A stretch of DNA of 64,000 nucleotides, from assembly GCF_009811415.1 (NCBI RefSeq), contig NZ_BLIG01000025.1:145924-209923 (forward strand), given 5' to 3'. Positions 29,941 through 38,672 of this stretch are shown here, piece after piece. The notes beneath the pieces were generated by a model. It was not told where the DNA came from. It searched no databases and saw nothing but the letters and a program-made list of their open reading frames with translations. This DNA comes from Alteromonas sp. KUL106. GTDB lineage: Bacteria > Pseudomonadota > Gammaproteobacteria > Enterobacterales > Alteromonadaceae. Position numbers and translations under genes: made by a program. Position 1 is the first letter of the stretch, and each line of letters opens with the position of its first letter.

Positions 29941-29973
29941 GTAGCGAAGCCTACTTTTGATAGGCATCGCTAC
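29941..29973 (+). promoter_or_regulatory. Strong hairpin between TonB receptor and halogenase genes
   Basis: GTAGCGA-A-GCCTA, loop CTTTTGA, TAGGC-A-TCGCTAC: 12 base pairs with one A-A mismatch. There is no T-run after it, so it is more likely an mRNA-stabilising or attenuating element than a full terminator, giving high receptor and lower halogenase expression. Confidence 0.5.
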
Positions 29974-30026
29974 CATGATTGTGTGTTTGTCCTATGAAAT
30001 TCTTGATAAGAAAAAAGAGATAATGT

Positions 30027-31601
30027 GTGTTTAAAGCGCCTGAACATCAATTAAAAAATATTGTTATTTTAGGCGGCGGCACCGCCGGTTGGATGACGGC
30101 AGCTGCCTTGTCTAAATTGCTTAGTCCCGAATTCTTTTCAATTACTCTCGTAGAGTCAGACGCCATTGGTACAGTGGGAGTTGGTGAGGCAACTTTACCT
30201 CACTTACGTTTTTTTAATCAGCGATTAGGCATTGATGAGAGCGAGTTTATAAAGGCAACCAATGCCACCATAAAAGCTGGGATTGAGTTTTCAAATTGGG
30301 GTAATATTGGCGATACTTACATTCACCCTTTTGGTGATTACGGTAAACCAATAAAAAATGTTGCGTTTCACCATTATTTCTTTGCACGTAAAAAGTACAA
30401 TAATCAGCTGAAACTCGATGATTACTCTTTGCCTGTTGTGGCATGCAAAAACAGCAAATTTAATTTTCCGACTTCCGATCCTGGTTTACTCACATCAAGC
30501 TACTCTTATGCTTACCACATTGATGCAGGTTTATACGCGCAATACTTAAGGACTTTCTCTGAGCAAAAAGGCACCACGCGTATTGAGGGTAAGGTAAATA
30601 GTGTATCGCTTCGAAAAAGTGATGGCTCTATTTCCGGCCTAAAACTGGATGATGGCACAATTGTAAACGGCGATTTTTTTGTCGATTGCTCTGGTTTCAA
30701 AGGACGTTTGATAGAGCAGAGTTTAAAGGCGGGCTATGAAGACTGGTCTCATTGGTTACCTTGTGATCGAGCCATAGCTGTACAAAGTGAACATAATGGA
30801 AGACCCCTACCTTATACCAAAGCGATTGCTCGAGATGCCGGTTGGCAATGGCAAATACCATTAAAGCATAGAATGGGAAATGGATATGTTTACGCTAGCC
30901 AGTACATAAATGAAGAAAATGCACTGAAAACGCTTTTGGCGAACCTGCCCGGCAACCAAACATCAGAACCTAATTATTTGAAATTTGTCACAGGAAAGAG
31001 AAAATCAAGTTGGCTTAAAAATTGTGTTGCAATTGGGCTTTCAAGTGGCTTTTTAGAACCGTTGGAATCAACAAGCATTTACCTTATTCAAGCTGCTATC
31101 ATGAAGTTGGTAGAGCTACTACCGCAACGAGAAAACATGGCTGTTAAAAGTACCGAATACAATCGATACTTTAGTAATGAAATGGATAAAATTCGTGACT
31201 TTCTGATTCTGCATTACCACGCGACATCTCGCGAAGACACGCCATTTTGGACTTTGTGCAAACACTTGAAAATACCGCCAAGCCTTGAAGAAAAAATGGA
31301 ATTGTACAAAGAGATAGGCGTAATTGAAGATTATCAATACGGATTATTTTTAACGCCATCTTGGTTAGCGGTGTACAACGGCCAAGGTGTTATTCCGTCT
31401 TACAGTGATATACGTGTAAACGAAACCACATTAGCTCATGCAGACACATATATGTTGACGCTTTTCACTGATATCCAACAGGCGGTAGCAAGAATGCCAA
31501 CAAATGAGCAAATCGTGTCACGGTTACACGACAATATTACTTGTAATGTTAAGTTACAACTCAATCAAGCAGCCCAATTTAGCCTGTATGGTCGAAAGTA
31601 A
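30027..31601 (+). CDS. Tryptophan-halogenase-family flavoprotein (first copy)
   Basis: A cytoplasmic 524-aa FAD-dependent protein. Visible motifs: GGGTAGWMTAAAL (FAD binding, 17-29), GVGEATLPHLRFF, TIKAGIEF with the Lys equivalent to the catalytic Lys79 of PrnA, WQWQIP (the family WxWxIP), and SSGFLEPLESTSIYLIQ with the conserved Glu. All residues needed for flavin-dependent halogenation are thus present, though the true substrate is unknown. Pairs of such genes beside TonB receptors are common in Alteromonadales and Caulobacter glycan loci. The start is GTG at 30027 with AAGAG upstream. Confidence 0.85.
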   Translation: MFKAPEHQLKNIVILGGGTAGWMTAAALSKLLSPEFFSITLVESDAIGTVGVGEATLPHLRFFNQRLGIDESEFIKATNATIKAGIEFSNWGNIGDTYIHPFGDYGKPIKNVAFHHYFFARKKYNNQLKLDDYSLPVVACKNSKFNFPTSDPGLLTSSYSYAYHIDAGLYAQYLRTFSEQKGTTRIEGKVNSVSLRKSDGSISGLKLDDGTIVNGDFFVDCSGFKGRLIEQSLKAGYEDWSHWLPCDRAIAVQSEHNGRPLPYTKAIARDAGWQWQIPLKHRMGNGYVYASQYINEENALKTLLANLPGNQTSEPNYLKFVTGKRKSSWLKNCVAIGLSSGFLEPLESTSIYLIQAAIMKLVELLPQRENMAVKSTEYNRYFSNEMDKIRDFLILHYHATSREDTPFWTLCKHLKIPPSLEEKMELYKEIGVIEDYQYGLFLTPSWLAVYNGQGVIPSYSDIRVNETTLAHADTYMLTLFTDIQQAVARMPTNEQIVSRLHDNITCNVKLQLNQAAQFSLYGRK

Positions 31602-31614
31602 TATAGGCAAAAAT

Positions 31615-33021
31615 ATGACAGACACTGTTGCTATTAAAAAAGTGAAGGTAATTAGTGGTAAACACAGTGCACTAGCAGGATGGTACACGGCTGCAATGGC
31701 AGCGTACGCGCTTAAAGATACCGAAATAGCCGTATTTCATGTTGCTAGTGATGAGGAACCAGTGTTTAGTCACGGCAGTTTGGCGTTGCAAGCTGATGTG
31801 CTATTGGCACTGCAAAATCTCGGTCTAACCGAATCTGCACTAGTTAACCACGCTCGCGCTATGCCTTTTTTAGCAAACAAGTACATGGGATGGCAGGGAA
31901 AAAAACATGTTGCATTTGCAGGGCTCGCAAAAACAGGAGTGCCGCTAGGGGGCGTAAATTTCGTACACTATCTCGCTAGGCTTAGAAACGAAACCAATAA
32001 TTTGAATTGGCGGGCAGAGCTATTTTCTTTGAACACTATATGTGCATTAGTAGGCACGTTTGCAATGCCTAGTGGTGACCCTCGATCAATTCTTTCCAGT
32101 TTAGAATATGGTTTACGCGTTGACGCAAAGTTACTTTGTAATTTACTAAAGCAGGTAGCATTAGAGCTAGGAAAGGGGTCTGAATTACATGCCGACGCTT
32201 TTGACACTGAAGACCAATTCTCTGGCAGGGAAACGATTACGTTAGATTGTCGAGTCAGTAAAGAACCCACCTGTAAAATGCTGTTAGACACATTTCTAAT
32301 TGAGACATCCGGTCTTAAAGAAAGTGTTCCCAGAGTAAATAACCTTTCAAATGAATATGAATGCACTGATGACGGTTATGTCGAGCGTCAGTATGTGAGC
32401 GGCCGTCAATACGTTAGAAAGTTCTTTTCTCGCCGTTTCACTAAAGAGAACAAAAGTTTGTCTGGTCCGTTTAATGAATGTTCAGAAATACTTTTAGCAC
32501 CTAATACCCATGACGTTTGGCAGCATTCCTTAAACACAATCTACTTGTTTGAAACAGGTGTGCATCAACTTCTAGACAATGGTGGATTAGGGTACAGAAC
32601 GCAACAGCTAAATACACTTTGGCCATTACTAAGTGGTGTTAATTCATCCACCTTAGCGGCTAATTTTTTCAATCGAAAATCGGCAGAGCGGTATCGGTAT
32701 TGGTATGATTTAGCATTGCTACCTGTTTTTTTATGCGACAGAAAAGATAGTGAATTTTGGCAGCTTAAAGCCAAACTTATTGAAGCGGAAGACCTAGAAT
32801 ATGCTATTAGCTTTTATCAGCGTACGGGAGTCTTTCCTCAGCTAGAGCATTATCCAGCCGACTTAGGATTAATTGAGAACACGTTGTTAGCTTTTGATAA
32901 ATATCCAAATGCATCGGATCCTTTGAGCTTAGCCGTAGAAATAGGTGATCTTGAGCGCAAGCTTACCATGCTCAAGCAACAGATAGAGCAAACAGCAATG
33001 CAGTTGCCTCAGTTTAAGTGA
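31615..33021 (+). CDS. Degenerate halogenase-fold protein (second copy)
   Basis: 468 aa. It aligns in outline with its two neighbours (AGWYTAAMAAYAL near 22-34, a similar C-terminal helical part) but lacks the FAD glycines (GKHSALAGW instead of GGGTAGW), the Lys region, the WxWxIP motif and the EPLEST motif. It is therefore unlikely to bind FAD or halogenate; it may be a partner subunit of the flanking copies. The start is ATG at 31615 with AGG just upstream, 13 bp after the first copy's stop; earlier in-frame codons overlap that gene. The third copy follows after 23 bp, so all three are probably one operon. Confidence 0.65.
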   Translation: MTDTVAIKKVKVISGKHSALAGWYTAAMAAYALKDTEIAVFHVASDEEPVFSHGSLALQADVLLALQNLGLTESALVNHARAMPFLANKYMGWQGKKHVAFAGLAKTGVPLGGVNFVHYLARLRNETNNLNWRAELFSLNTICALVGTFAMPSGDPRSILSSLEYGLRVDAKLLCNLLKQVALELGKGSELHADAFDTEDQFSGRETITLDCRVSKEPTCKMLLDTFLIETSGLKESVPRVNNLSNEYECTDDGYVERQYVSGRQYVRKFFSRRFTKENKSLSGPFNECSEILLAPNTHDVWQHSLNTIYLFETGVHQLLDNGGLGYRTQQLNTLWPLLSGVNSSTLAANFFNRKSAERYRYWYDLALLPVFLCDRKDSEFWQLKAKLIEAEDLEYAISFYQRTGVFPQLEHYPADLGLIENTLLAFDKYPNASDPLSLAVEIGDLERKLTMLKQQIEQTAMQLPQFK

Positions 33022-33044
33022 TATAAAAACCAACAGGATTCAGT

Positions 33045-34586
33045 ATGCAAGCAGTAAACAAAGTCGTTATTTTAGGTGGAGGGAGTGCTGGGTGGATGAC
33101 CGCCGCGGCGCTCGCTACGGTTCTAAAAAATAATTATGCTGAAATCGTATTAGTAGAGTCACAAAATATCGGCACTGTATCGGTTGGCGAAGCAACAATT
33201 CCCCAAATAGCACTATTTAATAGCATTTTAGGGATCGACGAAAACGAATTTGTGCGTGAAACTCATGCGACATTTAAATTGGGCATTGAGTTTGCAAACT
33301 GGAAACAAAAAGGCCACTCCTATATGCATCCCTTCGGTAGCTTTGGGACCGATATGGATGCCATTCAATTTCATCACTATTGGTTAAAGATGTTCCAAAA
33401 AGGTGAAGCTAGCGATCTTGATGCCTATTCACTTGCAGCAGTTGCAGCTAAGCAAGGCCGGTTTATGCGTCCGGAAAACAGAGGCAATTCACCGTTATCG
33501 AAAATTGCCTATGCGTTTCATTTTGACGCGACTTTGTATGCAAAATATTTAAGAAAAATTGCCGTGAGTCGCGGTGTAAAGCGCATTGAAGCTAAAATGG
33601 AAGACGTTTGTATAAGAGACACCGATGGTTTTATTGACAGTCTAGTGTTAGACAACGGCCAAGTTGTCAACGGAGATTTATTTATAGATTGCTCGGGCTT
33701 TAATGGCCTACTTATCGAAAAAACCTTGGATTCGGGTTTTGAAGATTGGTCACACTGGTTGCCCTGCGACAGCGCTATTGCAATGCCGTGTTTGGCAAAA
33801 AATAACGTGTACCCTTACACAATTAGCACGGCGCAAGAGGCAGGCTGGACTTGGCGCATTCCACTGCAGCATCGAATTGGTAACGGTTATGTGTTTCCAA
33901 GTCGATTTGTAGATACCCAAAAGGCAATTGACGTATTAATTCAGCAAATGGAGAGCGAACCGCTCAACGAGCCTAATATTCTTCGTTGGAAAACAGGCAT
34001 ACGCAAAAAATCATGGGTGAAAAATTGCGTAGCAATTGGTCTTTCCGCTGGTTTTATAGAGCCATTGGAGTCTACAGGCCTACATCTTATTCAAGCGGGC
34101 ATTGCGAAGCTTCTTGGCATGTTCCCCCATCAGGGCTTCGAGCAGATTGATATTGATACCTACAATCAACAAACCAAGTTAGAAATGGAACGTATCCGAG
34201 ACTTTATTATTTTGCATTACGTGGCTACACAACGAGAAGACACCGAGTTTTGGCGTTATTGCAAAAATATGCCCATTCCAGATTACTTGCGACACAAGAT
34301 CGATCTTTATAAAGCTAATGGTAGGATCTATCGGCAAGACGCAGAGCTATTTAACGAAACTTCATGGCTTGCGGTAATGCATGGGCAGGGTATTAGGACA
34401 AAAGGTTACCATCCTCTTGTTGATACATTGTCTGAGGCGGAGATCCGCTCTAGATTAGAGCACATAAAGCAAGTAATTGATAATTCAGCAAACGTAATGC
34501 CAACTCAAGCTGCATATATTGAGAAATATTGTAAAGCGATGTCTCAGAATTCCGCACTGAATTTGTCCGGGTTAGAGTTACAGTGA
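33045..34586 (+). CDS. Tryptophan-halogenase-family flavoprotein (third copy)
   Basis: 513 aa, close to the first copy. It keeps GGGSAGWMTAAAL (FAD), VGEATIPQIALFN, TFKLGIEF (catalytic-type Lys), WTWRIP and SAGFIEPLESTGLHLIQ. It is thus a complete family member, predicted to use reduced FAD, oxygen and halide, but a flavin monooxygenase role on another substrate cannot be excluded. No flavin reductase partner is in the window. It ends the operon; the AraC gene reads towards it. Confidence 0.87.
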   Translation: MQAVNKVVILGGGSAGWMTAAALATVLKNNYAEIVLVESQNIGTVSVGEATIPQIALFNSILGIDENEFVRETHATFKLGIEFANWKQKGHSYMHPFGSFGTDMDAIQFHHYWLKMFQKGEASDLDAYSLAAVAAKQGRFMRPENRGNSPLSKIAYAFHFDATLYAKYLRKIAVSRGVKRIEAKMEDVCIRDTDGFIDSLVLDNGQVVNGDLFIDCSGFNGLLIEKTLDSGFEDWSHWLPCDSAIAMPCLAKNNVYPYTISTAQEAGWTWRIPLQHRIGNGYVFPSRFVDTQKAIDVLIQQMESEPLNEPNILRWKTGIRKKSWVKNCVAIGLSAGFIEPLESTGLHLIQAGIAKLLGMFPHQGFEQIDIDTYNQQTKLEMERIRDFIILHYVATQREDTEFWRYCKNMPIPDYLRHKIDLYKANGRIYRQDAELFNETSWLAVMHGQGIRTKGYHPLVDTLSEAEIRSRLEHIKQVIDNSANVMPTQAAYIEKYCKAMSQNSALNLSGLELQ

Positions 34587-34638
34587 GCAGAATTCTATCG
34601 GTCAGTACACCTTAATCTAACGAGTTTATTCAAGTAGC

Positions 34639-35799
34639 TTAGTCCCAAAAATCTTTTCGATATTGTGTGGGTGTTTTGCCCACTAACTTCTTAAAGAAAG
34701 TATTAAAGGTTGCTTTGCTGTTGAAACCGGCTGCATCCATAATATCTAACATAGTGGCTTTTCGGTTTGATTCATTTTTCAACAATAGTTTACTCTCTTC
34801 AATGCGATATTGGTTGACGAATTCAAAGAAGTTTTTATTAAAATGATGATTAATAATATGCGATAGAACTCGTGGAGCAATGTCGAGCTGTTTAGCTAAG
34901 TTTTCCAGCGTAAGTAGATGATTCAAATAAGGCTTATTCAAATGCATATAATGAGTGATTTTTTCTACTTGTCGTAAATCAATTTTTGATTTTTCTTTGG
35001 ATGTATTGGGAATTTCTTGACGCTCTATACCACGAAATATAGTTGAATAGCCGGCACTGAAAAATATCAATCCGGACACGATAAGAATTACCACGTAATT
35101 CGATGACAAACCTAATAATTCATGGTCGACATAAAAACCGACTTCATAGGCCGATATAATCGCCAAAGCGGTAAACATGCTAATAACGCGAACACCTAAA
35201 AAGCCTATCACGAGTATCTTTAGCCAGGTCAGATCGACACTTTCGGTTTCAGCGACCTGTTGTTTTAACTGTCTTTGATACTTACTCAATTCCAGTAAGC
35301 ATAGAATGCCACATGCCACACGAAATATTTCTCTGAAAAGATGAATAGCTCGCTCATAGAATGGACTGTTGGCTATGGTGTCACCTTGCAAGGCGGCAAT
35401 TTTCAAAGCTTCATCTTCGAGCCACCAGCTATTGGCAAAGTATATGGCGTACAGCAAAAACGGAACGAGTAAGAGTAAATCGTAGCGCCTGAATTGATAA
35501 TCTTTGTAAATAAGGCTGCGGATGTAGAAGAGCAATAAAGGAGCTTCTACCCAATACCCCAAACCAAATGAATAAAAAAGATTCGGGGATAACTGCAATG
35601 CGGTATCGCGAAATATTTCTCCAAAATTAATCAAGTTATCCAGTGGTATAGCCGCTTGTGACAATAAGAAAGCGGCGAGAAGCAAGTGTGTTTTACGCTT
35701 ACCACGTTTCAACGTTACTAAAAATAAAGCAAACAACAAGCATTGATAAACTGTAAAAAGCAGTACCAAATCATGCATGTTGAACAAAACCGCTTTCAT
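34639..35799 (-). CDS. Membrane AraC-family transcriptional regulator
   Basis: 386 aa. The first ~240 residues hold about seven hydrophobic segments (LLFTVYQCLLFALFLVTL, LLLAAFLLSQAAIPL, LLLLVPFLLYAIYFA, YVVILIVSGLIFFSAG and others). The C-terminal ~100 residues form a double helix-turn-helix of AraC type (LLTLENLAKQLDIAPRVLSHIINHHFN; MLDIMDAAGFNSKATFNTFFKKLVGKTPTQYR). It should bind DNA from the inner membrane and sense a periplasmic or membrane signal. As the only sugar-type regulator in the locus, it is a good candidate for control of the neighbouring receptor, halogenase and GH9 genes. It is divergent from GH9. Confidence 0.85.
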   Translation of the reverse strand: MKAVLFNMHDLVLLFTVYQCLLFALFLVTLKRGKRKTHLLLAAFLLSQAAIPLDNLINFGEIFRDTALQLSPNLFYSFGLGYWVEAPLLLFYIRSLIYKDYQFRRYDLLLLVPFLLYAIYFANSWWLEDEALKIAALQGDTIANSPFYERAIHLFREIFRVACGILCLLELSKYQRQLKQQVAETESVDLTWLKILVIGFLGVRVISMFTALAIISAYEVGFYVDHELLGLSSNYVVILIVSGLIFFSAGYSTIFRGIERQEIPNTSKEKSKIDLRQVEKITHYMHLNKPYLNHLLTLENLAKQLDIAPRVLSHIINHHFNKNFFEFVNQYRIEESKLLLKNESNRKATMLDIMDAAGFNSKATFNTFFKKLVGKTPTQYRKDFWD

Positions 35800-36040
35800 A
35801 CTAACAACCTGAAATCATTTATTTTTTATGTTTATAACTTTTTCATTTTGGTTAAGCAATAGGAACAACACAAACGTTATAAGTAAATAGCGTATTAATG
35901 TAATGTCTTGGCCCAGTTTTCGTAAAAAGCGTTCAAATACCGGTTGATAGCGTTTATTTTAACTTACAATACCTATAAAAAGACGACTTGCCTTGGTTTT
36001 TGACAAAAATATAACAAAACATATTGAGGCCAAAATACCT

Positions 36041-37819
36041 ATGCATTTTTTCATTCATTCGACAGCCGTTATACGCAGCAGACACTATTTCCGTGTGCTA
36101 TTCGCTTTACTGTCTTTCATTTCAATCATCGGATGCAGTGAAGACAATAGCAAACAAAAATATACCGAAGGTCAAGTCAACAAGTCTGTGAGTATTAAGG
36201 TAAGTCAGGTAGGTTATTTACCTGCCGGCAGCAAGTATGCAGTAGTGCCATCAAAGTCCGCGAACCGTTTTGTAATAAAGCGTGAGGTTGACGATGCCGT
36301 TCGATATGAAGGCGTATTGAACGAACCAGAGAATTGGCCGCTAAGTCAAGAACCAAACCTTCGCAGCGCTGACTTCAGTGAATTTACTGAGCAAGGTATG
36401 TTTTATATAGAGATAGCGGATCTTCCACGCTCCGTACCATTCATCATCAGTGACAGGGTTTACGCTGGCCCACATATCGCTGCAATTAAATCGTTCTACT
36501 TTAACCGCTCGGGCACTGAATTGGATGCCACCTATGCTGGAAAGTGGGCTAGAGAAGCTGGACATGTAGACGAAGTAGTCACAGTGCACTCTTCTGCAAC
36601 TGCATCATCGCTTGACTCGCACGCTATTGTCACCTCTCAAAAAGGCTGGTATGACGCGGGAGATTACGGCAAGTATACAGTCAATGCCGCCATTGCCACT
36701 TATACATTGTTGGCCGCGTATAACCAAAATTCACAATACTACGAATCATTAATCATAGATATACCGGAGACAGAAAACGGTTTGCCCGACCTCCTCGATG
36801 AAGTGCGTTGGAATTTGGATTGGTTAGCCACAATGCAGCGATATGATGGCGCCGCGTTTCACAAACTTACGACTTTACATTGGCCGGGAAAGGTAATGCC
36901 CCATGAAGATAGTGAGCCCCTATTTGTGATAGGTGTGTCTACTTCGGCTACCCTTGATTTAGCCGCCATTCTTGCGGTTGCGAGCCGTGTTTACCAAGAG
37001 CAGGATCCCGATCAGGCTAAACAATGGCTAGTGCAAGCTGAAAAAGCGTGGGAATGGGCGAAAGAAAACCCTAACACACCTTATGTTCAGCCTGATGATG
37101 TGCAAAGTGGCGAATATGGTGACAATACTTTCGATGATGAATTCTTCTGGGCTGCTGTTGAACTCTATCTTGCTACAGAGGATCCACGCTATCTAAGTCA
37201 CCTTTCGAATAGCCATGTTGAATTTACGGTACCAGGGTGGGCTAACGTAGAGACTTTTGGACTCATCTCACTGCTTACCCGCGGCAAAGTTTCGTTACCA
37301 AGCGCGCTTTACGAAAAGTGGCGGCAGAAGTTGCTTACCCTAGCTAATGATATTGTTGAGCAAACAACGACATCTCCCTATCGCGTCCCTATGGAAGAGG
37401 CCGATTTTGTATGGGGAAGTAACAGCGTTCTGTTAAATAAAACAATAGTGTTACTCGCTGCGCATCGGCTCACTGATAATGACAATTATCTGAAAGGAGT
37501 TTACCAAAGCATTGCTTATATATTTGGTATGAATGCCACGGGCTACAGTTTTGTAACAGGTATAGGAAGTAAAACTCCTATGTATCCACATCATCGTATT
37601 TCTGAAAGTGATAAAGTTGAGGAGCCTATACCGGGTATGCTTGTGGGTGGGCCTCATTCTGGGCATCAGGATAATTGCACTTATCCCTATCCATTACCTG
37701 CTGATTCCTACCTAGATGACTGGTGTAGCTTTTCAACCAATGAAATTGCTATAAACTGGAATGCTCCATTGGTGTATGTGCTAGGCGAAGTGAATGCAAT
37801 GCTAGAAGAGCGTGAGTGA
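36041..37819 (+). CDS. GH9 family glycoside hydrolase, lipoprotein
   Basis: 592 aa with a lipobox (SIIGC), an N-terminal Ig-like CelD_N domain (KVSQVGYLPAGSKYAVV to VPFIISDRVY) and the (alpha/alpha)6 catalytic domain. Catalytic residues: the Asp pair in GWYDAGDYGKY, the His-rich GSKTPMYPHHR and the acid Glu in STNEIAINWNAP. GH9 enzymes are inverting beta-1,4-glucanases and exo-acting beta-glycosidases; the target could be cellulose or xyloglucan in Ulva walls, or a beta-linked part of ulvan fragments. ATG at 36041 is chosen over a TTG at 35993 because it gives the lipoprotein signal. It is divergent from AraC and may be its direct target. Confidence 0.87.
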   Translation: MHFFIHSTAVIRSRHYFRVLFALLSFISIIGCSEDNSKQKYTEGQVNKSVSIKVSQVGYLPAGSKYAVVPSKSANRFVIKREVDDAVRYEGVLNEPENWPLSQEPNLRSADFSEFTEQGMFYIEIADLPRSVPFIISDRVYAGPHIAAIKSFYFNRSGTELDATYAGKWAREAGHVDEVVTVHSSATASSLDSHAIVTSQKGWYDAGDYGKYTVNAAIATYTLLAAYNQNSQYYESLIIDIPETENGLPDLLDEVRWNLDWLATMQRYDGAAFHKLTTLHWPGKVMPHEDSEPLFVIGVSTSATLDLAAILAVASRVYQEQDPDQAKQWLVQAEKAWEWAKENPNTPYVQPDDVQSGEYGDNTFDDEFFWAAVELYLATEDPRYLSHLSNSHVEFTVPGWANVETFGLISLLTRGKVSLPSALYEKWRQKLLTLANDIVEQTTTSPYRVPMEEADFVWGSNSVLLNKTIVLLAAHRLTDNDNYLKGVYQSIAYIFGMNATGYSFVTGIGSKTPMYPHHRISESDKVEEPIPGMLVGGPHSGHQDNCTYPYPLPADSYLDDWCSFSTNEIAINWNAPLVYVLGEVNAMLEERE

Positions 37820-37955
37820 CAGTGTCCACTTCCCATTAATGAGGCATACATTAGAGCTTTCCAGTCTTGAACGGTAAGCTGCCCTAGGCAGATTACCTGG
37901 ACTGAATCGACCAGGCTTCTCTGGGCACTTGTTACGACTAGAAACAGCTCTTGCG

Positions 37956-38645
37956 TTATAATTTTTTAATCGAAATAGCTCTAAAGCGCACGATATTATT
38001 TTTATCTCGCGTTTCCCTATATGCTTTACTACCGTGGTGTTGAAACGCAATCACCCCTTTACTGTCTTTAACATCTTTGACATGGGTCGTAAGTATGTCA
38101 TTGATAAAAATTTTGATATCGGACCCTTTACACACAATTTTGATCTTATTCCACGTTAAGTGGCTGTATGCTTCTCCTTGCTCTTTGGTCCATTCACCTA
38201 AGAAGTTGGTAACGAAGTCTTCATCGGGGTGAGAACGGGTTGGGTGTATTGGGTAAAGCCATTTTCTACGGCCCTGATCGTAAAGCCCTCCTGTCCATTT
38301 TCTGTCACTGGGGTCTATATCTACTTGATACCCGATAATTTGCGTACCTTTATCGGTGTCGATAATTTGACCTCGAAAAATAATTCCCGAATTACTGTAT
38401 TCAGAGGTTTCAGGCATCTTAACTTCGGCCTCTAATACGAAGTCTTCATAGATCTCTTTGGTTGAGAAGAACCAGTTGTTCTGTGATATGAGCTGAAGTT
38501 CACCGCCTACATATCTTGCTTCTCCATCGTTGTAAACATTGGTGAAGTTGGAAAGTGACTCGTCCAACAAAGGGTGAGTTGAAGAGCAGCCGTTAAAAAT
38601 CAAAAGCGCAGTAAATACACTAAAACTCATCAGGCATCTCATCAT
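37956..38645 (-). CDS. DUF1080 (3-keto-disaccharide hydrolase-like) lipoprotein
   Basis: 229 aa with lipobox LIFNGC. A concanavalin-like jelly roll of DUF1080 type: FVLEAEVKM, SNSGIIFRGQI, GYQVDIDPSDRKWTGGLYDQGRRKWLYP split by short loops, LTWNKIKIVCKG, and FQHHGSKAYRE. The family includes enzymes acting on 3-keto-glycosides, but many members have no known activity. It is the last gene of a leftward operon (S1 sulfatase, GH78, CBM protein, DUF1080) and probably works on the same oligosaccharides. Confidence 0.78.
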   Translation of the reverse strand: MMRCLMSFSVFTALLIFNGCSSTHPLLDESLSNFTNVYNDGEARYVGGELQLISQNNWFFSTKEIYEDFVLEAEVKMPETSEYSNSGIIFRGQIIDTDKGTQIIGYQVDIDPSDRKWTGGLYDQGRRKWLYPIHPTRSHPDEDFVTNFLGEWTKEQGEAYSHLTWNKIKIVCKGSDIKIFINDILTTHVKDVKDSKGVIAFQHHGSKAYRETRDKNNIVRFRAISIKKL

Positions 38646-38672
38646 AAATTCTCCAGTTAGTGCTAATTAAAA

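Noticed and set aside
31504..31614. Earlier in-frame start of the middle halogenase-like gene
   Set aside because: It would overlap the first halogenase gene by nearly 100 bases, while ATG at 31615 has a ribosome binding site and matches the neighbours in length.
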